A DNA stretch of 64,000 nt. Origin: an uncultured Rhodospirillales bacterium. GTDB lineage: Bacteria; Pseudomonadota; Alphaproteobacteria; Acetobacterales; Acetobacteraceae. The notes beneath the pieces were generated by a model. The model was not told the DNA's origin, did not search any database, and saw only the letters and a program-made list of their open reading frames with translations. The stretch covers positions 1-64,000 of the forward strand of contig CAITOL010000046.1 of assembly GCA_903893975.1 (NCBI GenBank), in the 5' to 3' direction. How positions within the stretch are numbered: position 1 is the stretch's first letter; every line of letters begins with the position of its first letter. Both the position numbers and the translations under genes were made by a program. Positions 1 through 9,159 of the stretch are shown here, in pieces.

Positions 1-753
1 ATCGGGGGTGATGACGCGCATGGCGGAGGGATCGACGCCGAAGACCATGCCGGCCATGACGTTGCGGACGGTCCAGCTGCCTTGGGTGTTGGTGCGGATG
101 GTCCAGGTGCCGGCCGCGGTATCGTAATCGGCCAGACAGGCACGGGCTTCCATCGAATTGACCACGATGCGGTTGTTGACCACGGTCAGGCTGGTGACAT
201 GGGCGGCGGAGGCGAACAGCGCCTCGGTTTCCGCTTTCGGGCCGACTTCCCAGTCGAAGCACAGATTGCCGGGTGCCTGCGGCCACACCTGCACCGCATC
301 CGGCGCAACCGCCGTGGCGAGGTCGGAGATGGAGGGCAGCAGGTCGTACTCCACCACGATGGCTTCCAGCGCATCGCGCCCGGCCTGCACGGTTTCGGCC
401 ACCACGAAGGCGACGGGTTCGCCGACATGGCGCACCTCGCCCTCGGCCAGGGTGTGGCGCGGCGGGCTGACCTGCTTGCTGCCGTCGCGATTTTCCAATT
501 CCACCAGCACCGGCAACAGGCCGATCTTGTCGGCCTTCAGATCGGCGTTGGTGTAGATCGCGCGCACGCCGGGAAGCGCGGCGGCGGCGGTGGTATCAAT
601 GCTGAGAATGCGCGCCGCGGCGTGCGGGCTGCGCAGCACCAGGCCATGCAGCATGCCCGGCAGGTTATAGTCTGCGGTGTAGCTGCCATGGCCTTTCAGT
701 AGGCGAGGGTCTTCGACGCGACGCACAGGCTGGGCAACACCGAACTTGGTCAT
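1..753 (-). CDS. Xanthine dehydrogenase/CO dehydrogenase-family molybdopterin-binding subunit (N-terminal part)
   Basis: The gene runs off the left edge; only the first 251 residues are present, with no stop inside the window. The reverse-strand translation from the ATG at 753 begins MTKFGVAQPVRRVEDPRLL, followed by GHGSYTADYNLPGMLHG and SPHAAARILSIDT. This is the typical entry of the aldehyde oxidase/xanthine dehydrogenase a/b hammerhead domain in CoxL-like large subunits. Known members bind the molybdenum-cytosine-dinucleotide cofactor and hydroxylate aldehydes, purines, aromatic compounds or CO. The active-site loop that separates true CO dehydrogenase from other members lies outside the window, so the substrate cannot be named. 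Its FAD and 2Fe-2S partner subunits are not visible here. Confidence 0.88.
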   Translation of the reverse strand, partial: MTKFGVAQPVRRVEDPRLLKGHGSYTADYNLPGMLHGLVLRSPHAAARILSIDTTAAAALPGVRAIYTNADLKADKIGLLPVLVELENRDGSKQVSPPRHTLAEGEVRHVGEPVAFVVAETVQAGRDALEAIVVEYDLLPSISDLATAVAPDAVQVWPQAPGNLCFDWEVGPKAETEALFASAAHVTSLTVVNNRIVVNSMEARACLADYDTAAGTWTIRTNTQGSWTVRNVMAGMVFGVDPSAMRVITPD

Positions 754-842
754 GGACGCATTCTCTCCGACAAACTGTTTTACGTTGACCGGACAATGCA
801 CGCATCGCCGTCCGGCTGGGAAGGGTTAGGTTCTGGGAAGGC

Positions 843-1280
843 TTAGGTTTGCGCCGCGCCTTCACGAATTTTGCGCGCCATGGCGGCGATGCCGTTGCCG
901 CGATTGGTCGATAGGGCTTCTAGCAGGCCGAGATCCTTGAGGAAGACCGGATCGGTGGCGGCAATCTCCGCGCGGTCGCGGCCGGAATAGACCCGCAGCA
1001 GCAGGGCGACGAGGCCGGCGACGATGGCGGCATCTGAGGCGCCGGCGAAATAGAGTTTGCCGTCGCGTTCGATCAGCTCCATCCACACCTTGCTCTGACA
1101 GCCTGGCACGCGATGCGCATCATCGGCCCAGTCATCCGGGAAGGCCGGCAGGTTGCGGCCCAGTTCGATGATGTATTGGTAGCGCTCCATCCAATCATCG
1201 AACAAAGCGAGGTCTTCGCCGATCGCGGCAATCGCGTCGGCGGCGGTCGGGTCTGCGGGCTGGACGAATGGGTCGGTCAT
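843..1280 (-). CDS. sufE: SufE family cysteine desulfurase sulfur acceptor
   Basis: A protein of 145 residues with the full SufE fold: an N-terminal helix, the IELGRNLPAFPD segment, then HRVPGCQSKVW with the sulfur-accepting Cys61, and a C-terminal GNGIAAMARKIRE tail. SufE takes persulfide sulfur from the desulfurase SufS and passes it on for iron-sulfur cluster assembly in the cytoplasm. Length matches the family (about 140 residues). No sufS or sufBCD gene lies nearby, so it is a stand-alone gene here. It follows the VOC gene on the same strand after a gap of 45 bases. Confidence 0.9.
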   Translation of the reverse strand: MTDPFVQPADPTAADAIAAIGEDLALFDDWMERYQYIIELGRNLPAFPDDWADDAHRVPGCQSKVWMELIERDGKLYFAGASDAAIVAGLVALLLRVYSGRDRAEIAATDPVFLKDLGLLEALSTNRGNGIAAMARKIREGAAQT

Positions 1281-1325
1281 GCTGCCGATGTGCGGGCGGT
1301 GCGGCGATGCGTCAAGTGGGCGGGA

Positions 1326-1691
1326 TCAGGCAGGGCGTTGCTGCCCGAACACGATGCGGTGGCCATCGAGGGTGGTGACCATGATTTCCCGCATGCCGTA
1401 TGGCTGATCGAGCGGCGCGGTGCAGTGCGCGCCGCGCTGGGTGAATTCGGCATGCAGTGCGGCGACGTCATCGGTGTCGATATAGCCGAACCAGCTATGC
1501 GATCCGATTTCGGGCGGCCGTGGCTCATTTGGGCAGTGGCCGGGCATGAGGCGCACACCATCCCGCTCGGCCAGTCGCCAGTCTTCCCCCTCCTCCCATA
1601 GCAGGCGGAAGCCCAGCACGTCGCGGAACCAGGCGGCGGAGGCGTGCAGGTTGGGCACCGCGAGCACGAAGGCGTAGGGGCGGAGGGTCAT
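1326..1691 (-). CDS. VOC (glyoxalase/bleomycin resistance) superfamily protein
   Basis: A protein of 121 residues with the paired beta-alpha-beta-beta-beta arrangement of the vicinal oxygen chelate fold: [19 protein letters not shown] at the N-terminus and [17 protein letters not shown] plus [10 protein letters not shown] in the second half. Such proteins include glyoxalases, dioxygenases and antibiotic-binding proteins. The sequence does not tell which, and no resistance role should be assumed. Its ATG overlaps the hslU stop by four bases, so it is probably translated with hslVU in one operon. Confidence 0.8.
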   Translation of the reverse strand: MTLRPYAFVLAVPNLHASAAWFRDVLGFRLLWEEGEDWRLAERDGVRLMPGHCPNEPRPPEIGSHSWFGYIDTDDVAALHAEFTQRGAHCTAPLDQPYGMREIMVTTLDGHRIVFGQQRPA

Positions 1692-3007
1692 AGGATGAAG
1701 CGGCTGAGATCGCCCTTGGCCGCGAGCGGGGCGACGCGTTCGTGCACGTAGTCCGCATCCACGCGGACGCTTTCACCGCCACGGTCCGAGGCGGAGAAGC
1801 TGATCTCCTCCAGCAGCCGTTCCAGCACCGTGTGCAGCCGGCGGGCGCCGATGTTTTCCACCCGGTCGTTAATCGCCGCTGCGAGGTCGGCCAGGGCTTC
1901 GACCGCATCCGGTGCGAAGGACAGGTCCATCCCCTCGGTGCCGATCAGGGCGGTATATTGCTTGAGCAGGGAGTGTTCGGGCTCGGTGAGGATGCGGCGC
2001 AGATCGTCGCGGGACAGCGGCTGCAACTCCACCCGGATCGGCAGCCTGCCTTGCAGTTCCGGCAGCAGGTCGGACGGCTTGGACAGGTGGAAGGCGCCGG
2101 AGGCGATGAACAGGATATGGTCGGTTTTGACCGGGCCGTGCTTGGTGTTGACGGTGGTGCCTTCGATCAGCGGCAGCAGGTCGCGCTGCACGCCTTCGCG
2201 CGACACATCGCCGCCACGCACACCGTTTTCGCTACCGCGGGCGATTTTATCGACCTCGTCCAGGAACACGATGCCGTGGTTTTCGGCATGCGCCACGGCG
2301 TCTTTGTTGAGTTGTTCGTCGTCCAGCAGCTTGTCCGCTTCTTCACGCTGCAGCGCGGCGCGGGCGGCGGCGACCGACATTTTGCGCGGGCTGGCCTGCT
2401 TGCCGCCCATCATGTTCTTCATCATGTCCGACAGGTTGACCATCTGCCCCGGCGGCATGCCGGGCACATCGAACTGACCGATCGGGCTGGCGGGCGCATC
2501 GAACAGGCTGACCTCGATCTCGCGGTCCTCCAACTCGCCGCTGCGCAACATCTGGCGGAAGCGGCTGCGGGTGTCGGCGGCCGCATGTTCGCCAACCAGG
2601 GCGGTGATCAGCCGCTCCTCCGCATTGGCTTCGGCCTTGACCTGCACGGCGCGGCGGCGGGTTTCGCGCAGCATGGTGATGGAGATTTCCACCAGGTCGC
2701 GGATGATGCTTTCCACGTCGCGGCCGACATAGCCGACTTCGGTGAATTTGGTCGCCTCAACCTTGATGAACGGCGCCTGGGCGAGCTTGGCGAGGCGGCG
2801 GGCGATTTCGGTTTTGCCGCAGCCGGTCGGGCCGATCATCAGGATGTTCTTGGGTACCACCTCCTCGCGCATGGCCGCCGAGAGTTGCTGGCGGCGCCAG
2901 CGATTGCGCAGGGCGATGGCCACCGCGCGTTTGGCGTCGTGCTGGCCGACGATGAAGCGGTCGAGTTCGGAGACGATTTCACGCGGGGAAAAGGTTGGCA
3001 GGTCCAT
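1688..3007 (-). CDS. hslU: HslU, ATPase subunit of the HslVU protease
   Basis: The product has 439 residues, close to the 443 of E. coli HslU. It starts with the [20 protein letters not shown] signature, has Walker A GPTGCGKT at residues 59-66, the pore-loop region GYVGRD at 92-97, an acidic and variable I domain (about 110-235), and Walker B with D250-E251 in FLDEVDKI. The C-terminus LSRFIL fits insertion between HslV subunits, as in known HslU tails. It unfolds substrate proteins with ATP and feeds them to HslV in the cytoplasm. It lies three bases downstream of hslV in the same direction. Confidence 0.97.
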   Translation of the reverse strand: MDLPTFSPREIVSELDRFIVGQHDAKRAVAIALRNRWRRQQLSAAMREEVVPKNILMIGPTGCGKTEIARRLAKLAQAPFIKVEATKFTEVGYVGRDVESIIRDLVEISITMLRETRRRAVQVKAEANAEERLITALVGEHAAADTRSRFRQMLRSGELEDREIEVSLFDAPASPIGQFDVPGMPPGQMVNLSDMMKNMMGGKQASPRKMSVAAARAALQREEADKLLDDEQLNKDAVAHAENHGIVFLDEVDKIARGSENGVRGGDVSREGVQRDLLPLIEGTTVNTKHGPVKTDHILFIASGAFHLSKPSDLLPELQGRLPIRVELQPLSRDDLRRILTEPEHSLLKQYTALIGTEGMDLSFAPDAVEALADLAAAINDRVENIGARRLHTVLERLLEEISFSASDRGGESVRVDADYVHERVAPLAAKGDLSRFIL

Positions 3008-3010
3008 GGT

Positions 3011-3589
3011 TCAGCCTTCGCCCACGATCGTTTCAACGATCACGTTGTAGTTGGTGTAGACGCAGATATCGCCGGCGATTTTCATTGCCCGGCGGGCGAT
3101 GTCCTCGGCTTGCAGGTCTGGCAGGCCGATCAGGGCGCGGGCGGCGGACAGGGCATAATTGCCGCCGGAGCCGATGGCGATCAGCCCGTCTTCCGGTTCC
3201 AGCACGTCGCCATTGCCGGTCAGGGTGAAGGACCGGTCTTTGTCGGCGACCGCCATCATGGCTTCCAGCCGGCGCAGGTAGCGATCGGTCCGCCAGTCTT
3301 TCGCCAGTTCGACGCAGGCGCGTTCCAACTGGTTGGGGAAGCGTTCGAGCTTGGCTTCCAGCCGTTCGAGCAGGGTGAAGGCGTCTGCCGTGGCGCCGGC
3401 GAAGCCGGCCAAAACGGTGCCGCCGGCGCCGATGCGGCGCACCTTGCGGGCATTGCCTTTGATGACGGTGGCGCCGAGGGTCACCTGGCCGTCGCCGGCC
3501 ATCGCGACCGTGCCGAAGCGGCGGACACACAGGATGGTCGTGCCGTGCCAGCCGACCGGGTCATGGGGGGAGGAGGATGTGGTTTGCAT
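3011..3589 (-). CDS. hslV: HslV, peptidase subunit of the HslVU protease
   Basis: I chose the ATG at 3589, which gives 192 residues. Residues 15-24 read [10 protein letters not shown], so removal of a 16-residue propeptide would expose the catalytic N-terminal Thr17 of this proteasome-like threonine peptidase. [10 protein letters not shown] and [17 protein letters not shown] follow as in the family. A longer reading frame extends upstream towards hisB but has no family similarity. No clear Shine-Dalgarno sequence precedes the ATG, and a heat-shock-like promoter sits very close, so the message may have a very short leader. The gene is divergent from hisB. Confidence 0.95.
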   Translation of the reverse strand: MQTTSSSPHDPVGWHGTTILCVRRFGTVAMAGDGQVTLGATVIKGNARKVRRIGAGGTVLAGFAGATADAFTLLERLEAKLERFPNQLERACVELAKDWRTDRYLRRLEAMMAVADKDRSFTLTGNGDVLEPEDGLIAIGSGGNYALSAARALIGLPDLQAEDIARRAMKIAGDICVYTNYNVIVETIVGEG

Positions 3590-3597
3590 GATGCGGC

Positions 3598-3627
3598 AAC
3601 ATGGGCACCGCGCCGCCCGCGAACAAG
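3598..3627 (-). promoter_or_regulatory. Possible sigma-32-like promoter of hslVU
   Basis: Read on the minus strand there is CTTG, an 18-base spacer, then CCCATGT just before hslV. Alphaproteobacterial heat-shock promoters are described as CTTG, 17-18 bases, CYTATNT; this site differs at one position of the -10 element. It lies so close to the ATG that the transcript would be nearly leaderless. Only the motif is seen; activity is inferred. Confidence 0.35.
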
Positions 3628-3725
3628 CCCGAGCGCGATGATGGCTCACATGTTTACTGATCCTGGTTTGCGGAGATGGGGGATTTTCGGCTAGAGCGGG
3701 CGCGCCAGAGGCCAGGAGCCAGCCG

Positions 3726-4316
3726 ATGTCCCGCATTGCCCAGATTACCCGCACCACGTCCGAAACCGATATCACCCTGGCGCTGAACCTCGACGGGTCT
3801 GGCAAGGCGGAAATCGCCACCGGGATCGGCTTTCTCGACCATATGTTGACGGCTTTGGCGCGGCATTCGCTGATCGACCTGCGCGTGCAGGCCAAGGGCG
3901 ATCTGCACATCGATTTCCACCACACGACCGAGGATATCGGCATTGTGCTGGGCCAGGCGATCTTGCAGGCGTTGGGCGATAAGCGCGGCATTGCGCGCTA
4001 TGGCCATGCGGTGGTGCCGATGGATGAGGCGCTGGTGGAAGCGGCGATTGATCTGTCTGGCCGTGCGGTGGTGGGCTGGCAGGTGAGCTTTGCCCGCGAC
4101 AAGGTGGGCGAGATGGATACTGAGCTGTTCGAGGAGTTTTTCCGCGCGCTGGCTGGCAATGCGCTGATGAATTTGCATGTCATCCAGAAAGCGGGGACCA
4201 ACGCGCATCATATCGCCGAAGGGTGCTTCAAGGCGGTGGCGCGCGCGTTGCGGCAGGCGGTGACGCATGATCCGCGCATTGGCCAGGCCATCCCGTCCAC
4301 CAAAGGGGCATTGTGA
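3726..4316 (+). CDS. hisB: Imidazoleglycerol-phosphate dehydratase
   Basis: A protein of 196 residues, the size of monofunctional HisB. It has [16 protein letters not shown] (about residues 33-48), the metal-binding FHHTTED around His65-His66, and the second histidine motif [14 protein letters not shown] near residue 158. It catalyses step six of histidine biosynthesis, dehydrating imidazole glycerol phosphate. It is first in a plus-strand cluster with a DUF2628 gene and hisH, divergent from hslVU, an arrangement common in Rhodospirillales. No phosphatase domain is fused. Confidence 0.97.
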   Translation: MSRIAQITRTTSETDITLALNLDGSGKAEIATGIGFLDHMLTALARHSLIDLRVQAKGDLHIDFHHTTEDIGIVLGQAILQALGDKRGIARYGHAVVPMDEALVEAAIDLSGRAVVGWQVSFARDKVGEMDTELFEEFFRALAGNALMNLHVIQKAGTNAHHIAEGCFKAVARALRQAVTHDPRIGQAIPSTKGAL

Positions 4317-4326
4317 GGGGGCGGTG

Positions 4327-4689
4327 ATGAAAACCTGGACTGTGCATACCAAAGCAGGGCGCACGCCGGAATTGCTGCCGGAAGGCTTTAGCCTGACCGC
4401 GATGGTGTTGGGGCCGGTTTGGCTGCTGGCGCAGCGTGCCTGGGTGCCGGCGGTGCTGCTGGGCTGTGCTCAGGTGGCCGGCCATCTGCTGGTGCCCGGG
4501 GCTTATGGCCTTGTGGTCAGCCTGGGGCTGGCGTGGATTTGTGGGGTGTTTGGCCGCGACTGGGTGCGCTGGTCGCTGGAGCGGCGCGGCTATGCGCTGA
4601 GCGATGTGGTGGCGGCGAGTTCGCTGGATCTGGCGTTCGGGCGTATTTTGACCGCGCGTCCGGGGCTGATTGAAGGATTTCCGACATGA
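4327..4689 (+). CDS. DUF2628 domain membrane protein
   Basis: Starting at the ATG at 4327 (ten bases after hisB) gives 120 residues; an upstream in-frame ATG lies inside hisB and is less likely. The sequence WTVHTKAGRTPELLPEGFS is followed by FSLTAMVLGPVWLLAQRAW and two to three hydrophobic segments, the pattern of DUF2628 inner-membrane proteins. No function is established for the family. It overlaps hisH by four bases (ATGA), so it is co-translated with histidine genes, but nothing in it suggests an enzymatic histidine step. Confidence 0.78.
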   Translation: MKTWTVHTKAGRTPELLPEGFSLTAMVLGPVWLLAQRAWVPAVLLGCAQVAGHLLVPGAYGLVVSLGLAWICGVFGRDWVRWSLERRGYALSDVVAASSLDLAFGRILTARPGLIEGFPT

Positions 4690-5327
4690 AGGTCGTGGTG
4701 GTCGATTACGGCAGCGGCAATCTGGCCTCCGCGGCCAGGGGGCTGCAACTGGCTGCGGCGCGGCTGGGGCTGGTGGCCGAGGTGGCGATTACCGCTGACC
4801 CGGCAGAGGTGGCGGCGGCGGACCGGATTGTGCTGCCGGGGCAGGGGGCGTTTGCGGATTGCGCCCGTGGCGTGCGGGCTGTGGCCGGGCTGGAGCAGGC
4901 GATGCTGCGCGAGACCGAGGCAGGCAAGCCGTTTCTGGGCATTTGCGTCGGCATGCAGTTAATGGCCGCGCGCGGGCTGGAGCATGAAGTGACCCAGGGG
5001 TTCGGCTGGGTGCAGGGCGATATCGCCGCGATGACGCCGCCGGCCACGCTGCGCCTGCCACAGATGGGCTGGAACGGGCTGAATTTTGCGCCGGGCGTGC
5101 ATCCGCTGCTGGAAGGTTTGCAGCCGGATGACCATGTCTACTTCGTGCACAGCTACGCGCTGGTGGGGGGCGACCCTGCCGAGTGCATCGCCACCACCGA
5201 GTATGGCGGCCCGGTTGTCGCCATGGTTGCCAAACGCAACTGGGCCGGGACGCAGTTTCACGTTGAGAAAAGCCAGGAGGTTGGTTTGCGTATTCTCGCC
5301 AATTTTCTGCGTTGGGACCCGCAATGA
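4686..5327 (+). CDS. hisH: Imidazole glycerol phosphate synthase, glutaminase subunit
   Basis: The product has 213 residues and is a class I glutamine amidotransferase. VVDYGSGNL is at the N-terminus, the oxyanion region LPGQGAF is at 50-56, the nucleophile Cys87 is in FLGICVGMQLM, and the FHVEKSQ motif near residue 191 supplies the catalytic His and Glu. HisH releases ammonia from glutamine and channels it to HisF. Its partner hisF, and hisA, are not in this window: a GNAT gene follows directly. Confidence 0.96.
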   Translation: MKVVVVDYGSGNLASAARGLQLAAARLGLVAEVAITADPAEVAAADRIVLPGQGAFADCARGVRAVAGLEQAMLRETEAGKPFLGICVGMQLMAARGLEHEVTQGFGWVQGDIAAMTPPATLRLPQMGWNGLNFAPGVHPLLEGLQPDDHVYFVHSYALVGGDPAECIATTEYGGPVVAMVAKRNWAGTQFHVEKSQEVGLRILANFLRWDPQ

Positions 5328-5908
5328 TGGCCGAAGATATCGCCGATACCGAGACCGCTCAGGCGCATGCTGACTACCTGCATACCGTCGAGCGTGTGAC
5401 GGATTTCAAGGACGACGATCTGGAGGCGCTGTGTGAAGCGACCGATGCGGCGATTATCGAAGGCGGCGGCTTCGGCTGGGTGAACCCGCCGGGGCGGCAG
5501 GCGCTGGAACGTTATTATCGCGGCGTGCTGTTGGTGCCGGAGCGTGAGCTGTTCGTTGCCCGGCAGGACGGGGTGGCGGTGGGGTCGGCACAACTGGTGC
5601 GCCCGCCGCGCAATAACGAGGCGCAGGCGTTTTCTGCCCAGCTGATGCATTCGTTCATTGCCCCGTATGCACGTGGGCAAGGCCTGGCGAAGCTGCTGAC
5701 CACGCGGGTGGAGGAGGGGGCGCGGGCGCTCGGCTATCACATCCTCAATCTCGACGTGCGGGAAACCCAGACGGCGGCGATCCGGATGTACGAATCGCTC
5801 GGCTATATCCGCTGGGGCACCCATCCGGCCTATGCCCGGGTGCAAGGGGCGACGGTGAAGGGGATGTTCTTCTACAAGGTGTTGCAGCCCGGGAGCCGCA
5901 TCGCATGA
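5324..5908 (+). CDS. GNAT family N-acetyltransferase
   Basis: I chose the ATG at 5324, which overlaps the hisH stop; the next codon is also ATG, so the start could be one residue later. The product has 194 residues. The acetyl-CoA binding region is visible as SFIAPYARGQGLAKLLTTRV (motif A), followed by GYHILNLDVRETQTAAIRMY and YESLGYIRWGTHPAYA (motif B). The substrate is unknown. Its tight coupling to hisH occurs in related genomes, but no histidine role is shown by the sequence. Confidence 0.85.
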   Translation: MMAEDIADTETAQAHADYLHTVERVTDFKDDDLEALCEATDAAIIEGGGFGWVNPPGRQALERYYRGVLLVPERELFVARQDGVAVGSAQLVRPPRNNEAQAFSAQLMHSFIAPYARGQGLAKLLTTRVEEGARALGYHILNLDVRETQTAAIRMYESLGYIRWGTHPAYARVQGATVKGMFFYKVLQPGSRIA

Positions 5909-6171
5909 GCATGGGCTGGCCGACGCTGATCGCCGGATATTTCGTGGTCTGGTGGTTGATGTTGTTCGCGGTGCTGCCGTTTGGCACCCGACCGGCGCCG
6001 CAGCCGGATGCTTTGACCGGGTGGCGTGGCACGCCGGTGGCGCCACGCTTCTGGCGCACGGTGCTGGCGACGACGATTGTGGCGGCGGTGGTTTGGGGCG
6101 GCACGGTGGCGTTGATCGAATCGAATTGGATCAGCTTCCGCAGCGGGCCGTGGGCGATGCAGGAAAAGTAA
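5905..6171 (+). CDS. DUF1467 family membrane protein
   Basis: A protein of 88 residues with two transmembrane segments (about 7-24 and 49-70) separated by the conserved LPFGTRPAPQPDAL and GTPVAPRFWRT segment that marks DUF1467. The family is nearly confined to alphaproteobacteria and commonly lies upstream of proS, as here; its function is unknown. It overlaps the GNAT gene by four bases. Its TAA stop overlaps the first base of a long hairpin at 6171-6230, which may end the his-cluster message. Confidence 0.82.
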   Translation: MSMGWPTLIAGYFVVWWLMLFAVLPFGTRPAPQPDALTGWRGTPVAPRFWRTVLATTIVAAVVWGGTVALIESNWISFRSGPWAMQEK

Positions 6172-6230
6172 TGCCCGAAAATTAGGCGATTTGCTGAGGT
6201 CGTAGGCAAATCAGCTTAACTCTCGGGCAT
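6171..6230. repeat. Long imperfect hairpin directly after the DUF1467 gene
   Basis: Outer arms ATGCCCGA (6171-6178) and TCGGGCAT (6223-6230) are perfect complements, and inner arms GATTTGC (6188-6194) and GCAAATC (6206-6212) are too. The intermediate bases also pair mostly, giving a stem of about 24 base pairs with an 11-base loop. There is no T-tract after it, so it is not a classical terminator. It could protect the 3' end of the message or be a palindromic intergenic repeat unit. Confidence 0.6.
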
Positions 6231-6269
6231 AACGCGTCTTAAAGGCCAATTTTTCGGCATTTTCAGTGC

Positions 6270-6408
6270 GAAATTTGCTGGACGTCGCTGGGACTTCCGC
6301 GCATTCTCGCGACTGAGGACGAGGCGTTGCCTCCTCCTGCCGTGTGACTGGCGTTTCCTCCCTAAACTTGGCCCGCGGTGCCTTTCGGCACGCGGGCCTC
6401 TTTTTTTC
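6270..6408 (+). ncRNA. Candidate small RNA ending in an intrinsic terminator, upstream of proS
   Basis: The 430 bases between the DUF1467 gene and proS hold no convincing protein. They end in a strong intrinsic terminator at 6370-6407 that points along the plus strand but is about 140 bases after the long hairpin, so a separate short transcript is likely. The transcript would carry two pyrimidine-rich anti-Shine-Dalgarno stretches, CCTCCTCC (6330-6337) and CCTCCCT (6357-6363), the first beside a GAGGC-GTT-GCCTC hairpin. Small RNAs with CCUCC loops are known in alphaproteobacteria. The 5' end is a guess. Confidence 0.4.
6370..6407 (+). terminator. Intrinsic terminator
   Basis: Stem GGCCCGCGGTGCC / GGCACGCGGGCC with one bulged G and a TTTC loop, followed by TCTTTTTTT. 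It is 195 bases upstream of proS and would stop transcription coming from the his cluster or from the small RNA proposed above. Confidence 0.85.
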
Positions 6409-6601
6409 TGTCTATATGAATTTGTAGGGATGTGTCGAGCAATTTCCTGCGTCCAAACGCGGATTTTGGGGAATTTCTTGCGCAAATGGATTGTGCGGCG
6501 CAGCATTATTCCAATCCCAGCGATCAAATCGGCCAAGCTGGCGAAGAACGGCAACACGGAGTAGGTTCCGCGTCCCTGAACCTTCTGGACCCGACCGACC
6601 C

Positions 6602-7906
6602 ATGCGTCTTTCCCGCAGCCTGGTGCCCACTCTGAAAGAAACCCCTGCCGAGGCGCAGATCGCGTCGCACCGGCTGATGTTGCGGGCCGGTTTGGTGCGC
6701 CAGACATCGGCTGGGATTTATGCGTGGCTGCCGGCGGGCTATCGGGTGCTGCAGAACATCGCCCAGATTGTGCGCGAGGAGCAGGACGCGTCTGGCGCGC
6801 AGGAAGTGCTGATGCCGACGCTGCAATCCGCCGATTTGTGGCGCCAGTCCGGCCGCTACGACGGCTATGGCGCGGAAATGCTGCGCATCAAGGATCGCCA
6901 CGACCGCGAAATGCTGTACGGCCCGACCAATGAGGAAATGATCACCGACCTGTTCCGCCAGTCGGCCAAATCCTACCGCCAGCTGCCGCAGAACCTCTAC
7001 CACATCCAGTGGAAGTTCCGTGACGAGGTGCGGCCGCGGTTTGGCGTGATGCGCGGGCGCGAGTTCCTGATGAAGGACGCCTATAGCTTCGATCTGGATC
7101 AGGCCGGCGCCGTGATCGCCTATCGTAAGATGATGCTGGCCTATATGCGCACTTTCCGTCGCCTCGGCGTGCAGGCCATTCCGATGGCGGCCGATACCGG
7201 GCCGATTGGCGGCGATTTGAGCCATGAGTTCATCATTCTGGCGCCCACCGGTGAAAGCCAAGTGTATTACGACGCGGCGTTCGAAACGATCGACACCTCG
7301 CCGTCCGCGTTCTCGTTCAACTCCGAAGCCGATCTGGAACGCTTCGCGGCGTTGATGACCACGCCCTATGCGGCGACCGACGAGAAGCACGATGAAGCGG
7401 CCTGGGCGAAAGTGGCGAACAAGCGCGAAGGCCGTGGTATCGAGGTCGGGCATATCTTCTACTTCGGCACCAAATATTCCGAGCCCATGGGGCTGAAGGT
7501 CGCCGGACCGGATGGCAGCCTGGTGGTGCCGCATATGGGTAGCTACGGCATTGGCGTCTCCCGCCTGGTCGGCGCGCTGATCGAGGCCAACCATGATGAC
7601 GCCGGCATTATTTGGGCGGATGCGGTCGCACCGTGGAAGGCCACCATCCTGAACCTCAAGATGGGTGACGCGACTTGCGACGGTATGTGCGAGGACATCT
7701 ACGCCAAACTGAAGGGCAATGCGCTTTATGACGACCGCGACGAGCGCGGCGGGGTGAAGTTCAACGACGCCGATCTGATGGGCCATCCCTGGCAGATCAT
7801 CGTCGGCCCGCGCGGTGCGGCGAAGGGCATGGTCGAGTTGAAGCGCCGTGCAACCGGGGAGCGGGTGGAACTGTCGGTTGAGGACGCGCTGTCGCGCATC
7901 GGGTGA
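6602..7906 (+). CDS. proS: Prolyl-tRNA synthetase (short alphaproteobacterial type)
   Basis: Starting at the ATG at 6602 ([20 protein letters not shown]) gives 434 residues. Class II motif 2 is seen in [20 protein letters not shown] and motif 3 in [13 protein letters not shown]. The length matches alphaproteobacterial ProRS, which lacks the large editing insertion found in E. coli (about 570 residues), so cis-editing of mischarged Ala-tRNA(Pro) is not expected here. Upstream in-frame sequence looks non-coding. It is followed without a gap by lolC/E and lolD. Confidence 0.96.
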   Translation: MRLSRSLVPTLKETPAEAQIASHRLMLRAGLVRQTSAGIYAWLPAGYRVLQNIAQIVREEQDASGAQEVLMPTLQSADLWRQSGRYDGYGAEMLRIKDRHDREMLYGPTNEEMITDLFRQSAKSYRQLPQNLYHIQWKFRDEVRPRFGVMRGREFLMKDAYSFDLDQAGAVIAYRKMMLAYMRTFRRLGVQAIPMAADTGPIGGDLSHEFIILAPTGESQVYYDAAFETIDTSPSAFSFNSEADLERFAALMTTPYAATDEKHDEAAWAKVANKREGRGIEVGHIFYFGTKYSEPMGLKVAGPDGSLVVPHMGSYGIGVSRLVGALIEANHDDAGIIWADAVAPWKATILNLKMGDATCDGMCEDIYAKLKGNALYDDRDERGGVKFNDADLMGHPWQIIVGPRGAAKGMVELKRRATGERVELSVEDALSRIG

Positions 7907-9159
7907 TGTTCGGCCCGTTCGAGCGTATGGTCGCTGGCCGCTATTTGCGGGCGCGGAAGGGTGAGCGCTTCGTGTCGATCATCGCGATCTTCTCGCTGGT
8001 CGGCATCGCGCTCGGGGTGGCGACGCTGATCGTGGTCTACTCGGTCATGACGGGTTTCCAGCGCGAACTGGTCTCCCGCATCCTTGGCGTGAACGGGCAT
8101 ATTTCGCTGGATGCCTATGCCGGCGACAAGATCACCGATTATGAGGCACTGACCGCCCGCATTGCCGCGTTGCCGGGGGTAGAGGCGGCTTTGCCGGTGC
8201 TGGACGGGCAGGTGTTTCTAACCACCGACCGGCCGGGCGGCACTGGTGGCCTGGTGCGCGGGATTACCGCCGACTCCCTGCGGAAAATCCCGCAGATCGG
8301 CGGCCATATCGTCGCCGGCTCGCTGGACGATTTTCAGGGCGAGGACGCCATCGCGATCGGTGTGGGGCTGGCGGCGGTGAACCGGCTGGGTGTTGGTGGC
8401 ACGATCACCCTGGTATCCCCCAATGGGGCGGTGACGGCGTTCGGCACCATGCCGCGCATCAAGGCCTATCGCGTGGTGGCGATTTTCGATTCTGGGCTGT
8501 CCACCTTTAACAACAGCGTCGCCTATCTGTCGCTGCCGGCAGCGCAGATCTATTTCATGAAGGATGCGGCCGTCACCGGCATCGACATTCGCCTGGCGGA
8601 TGCCGAGGGCACGGCGGAGGTGCTGGCGCGCATCCAGCCACTGCTGGGCAACCGCCAGCTGCTGCTGCGCGATTGGCGGCAGGCGAATAACGGCATTATC
8701 GGCGTGTTGCAGATCCAGAAAGACACGATGTTCATAGTGCTTGGCATGATCATCCTGGTGGCGGCGTTCAACGTCATCTCCTCACTGATCATGCTGGTGA
8801 AGGACAAGCGGCGCGATATCGCGGTGATGCGCACCATGGGGGCGCAAAGCGGCGCGATCCTCAGGATTTTCATCATGTGCGGCGCCTTTGTCGGCGTGGC
8901 TGGCACCGCATTGGGCACGGCGATCGGGGTGCTGGTGTGCCGCAACATCGTCGCCATTCAGCATGCGATTGAAGCAATGACCGGCGGGCAGGTGTTCGAC
9001 CGCAACGTGTTCATGCTGACCGATCTGCCGCAGGGGGTGGAATGGCCGGATGTGGCCAAGGTGGTGGCGCTGGGGTTGGTGCTGTCGCTGCTGGCGACCA
9101 TCTACCCGAGTTGGCGTGCCGCGAGCACGGACCCGGTGGAGGTGCTGCGCAATGAGTGA
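7906..9159 (+). CDS. lolC: Lipoprotein-releasing ABC transporter permease (LolC/LolE family)
   Basis: The ATG at 7906 overlaps the proS stop by one base; the preceding GTG is also possible. The product has 417 residues: an N-terminal transmembrane helix after [20 protein letters not shown], a large periplasmic domain (about 45-265), and three C-terminal helices with [20 protein letters not shown], the FtsX/MacB-type permease region. With LolD it extracts lipoproteins from the inner membrane for LolA. Alphaproteobacteria usually have one LolC/E-type permease acting as a homodimer; LolC versus LolE cannot be separated here. Confidence 0.93.
   Translation: MFGPFERMVAGRYLRARKGERFVSIIAIFSLVGIALGVATLIVVYSVMTGFQRELVSRILGVNGHISLDAYAGDKITDYEALTARIAALPGVEAALPVLDGQVFLTTDRPGGTGGLVRGITADSLRKIPQIGGHIVAGSLDDFQGEDAIAIGVGLAAVNRLGVGGTITLVSPNGAVTAFGTMPRIKAYRVVAIFDSGLSTFNNSVAYLSLPAAQIYFMKDAAVTGIDIRLADAEGTAEVLARIQPLLGNRQLLLRDWRQANNGIIGVLQIQKDTMFIVLGMIILVAAFNVISSLIMLVKDKRRDIAVMRTMGAQSGAILRIFIMCGAFVGVAGTALGTAIGVLVCRNIVAIQHAIEAMTGGQVFDRNVFMLTDLPQGVEWPDVAKVVALGLVLSLLATIYPSWRAASTDPVEVLRNE

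Noticed and set aside
1326-1691. VOC protein as an antibiotic resistance determinant
   Set aside because: The fold is shared by many enzymes, and the gene is coupled to hslVU without any resistance context.
1742-3694. A 650-codon plus-strand open frame opposite hslU and hslV
   Set aside because: It is a mirror of two well-defined genes, without family features.
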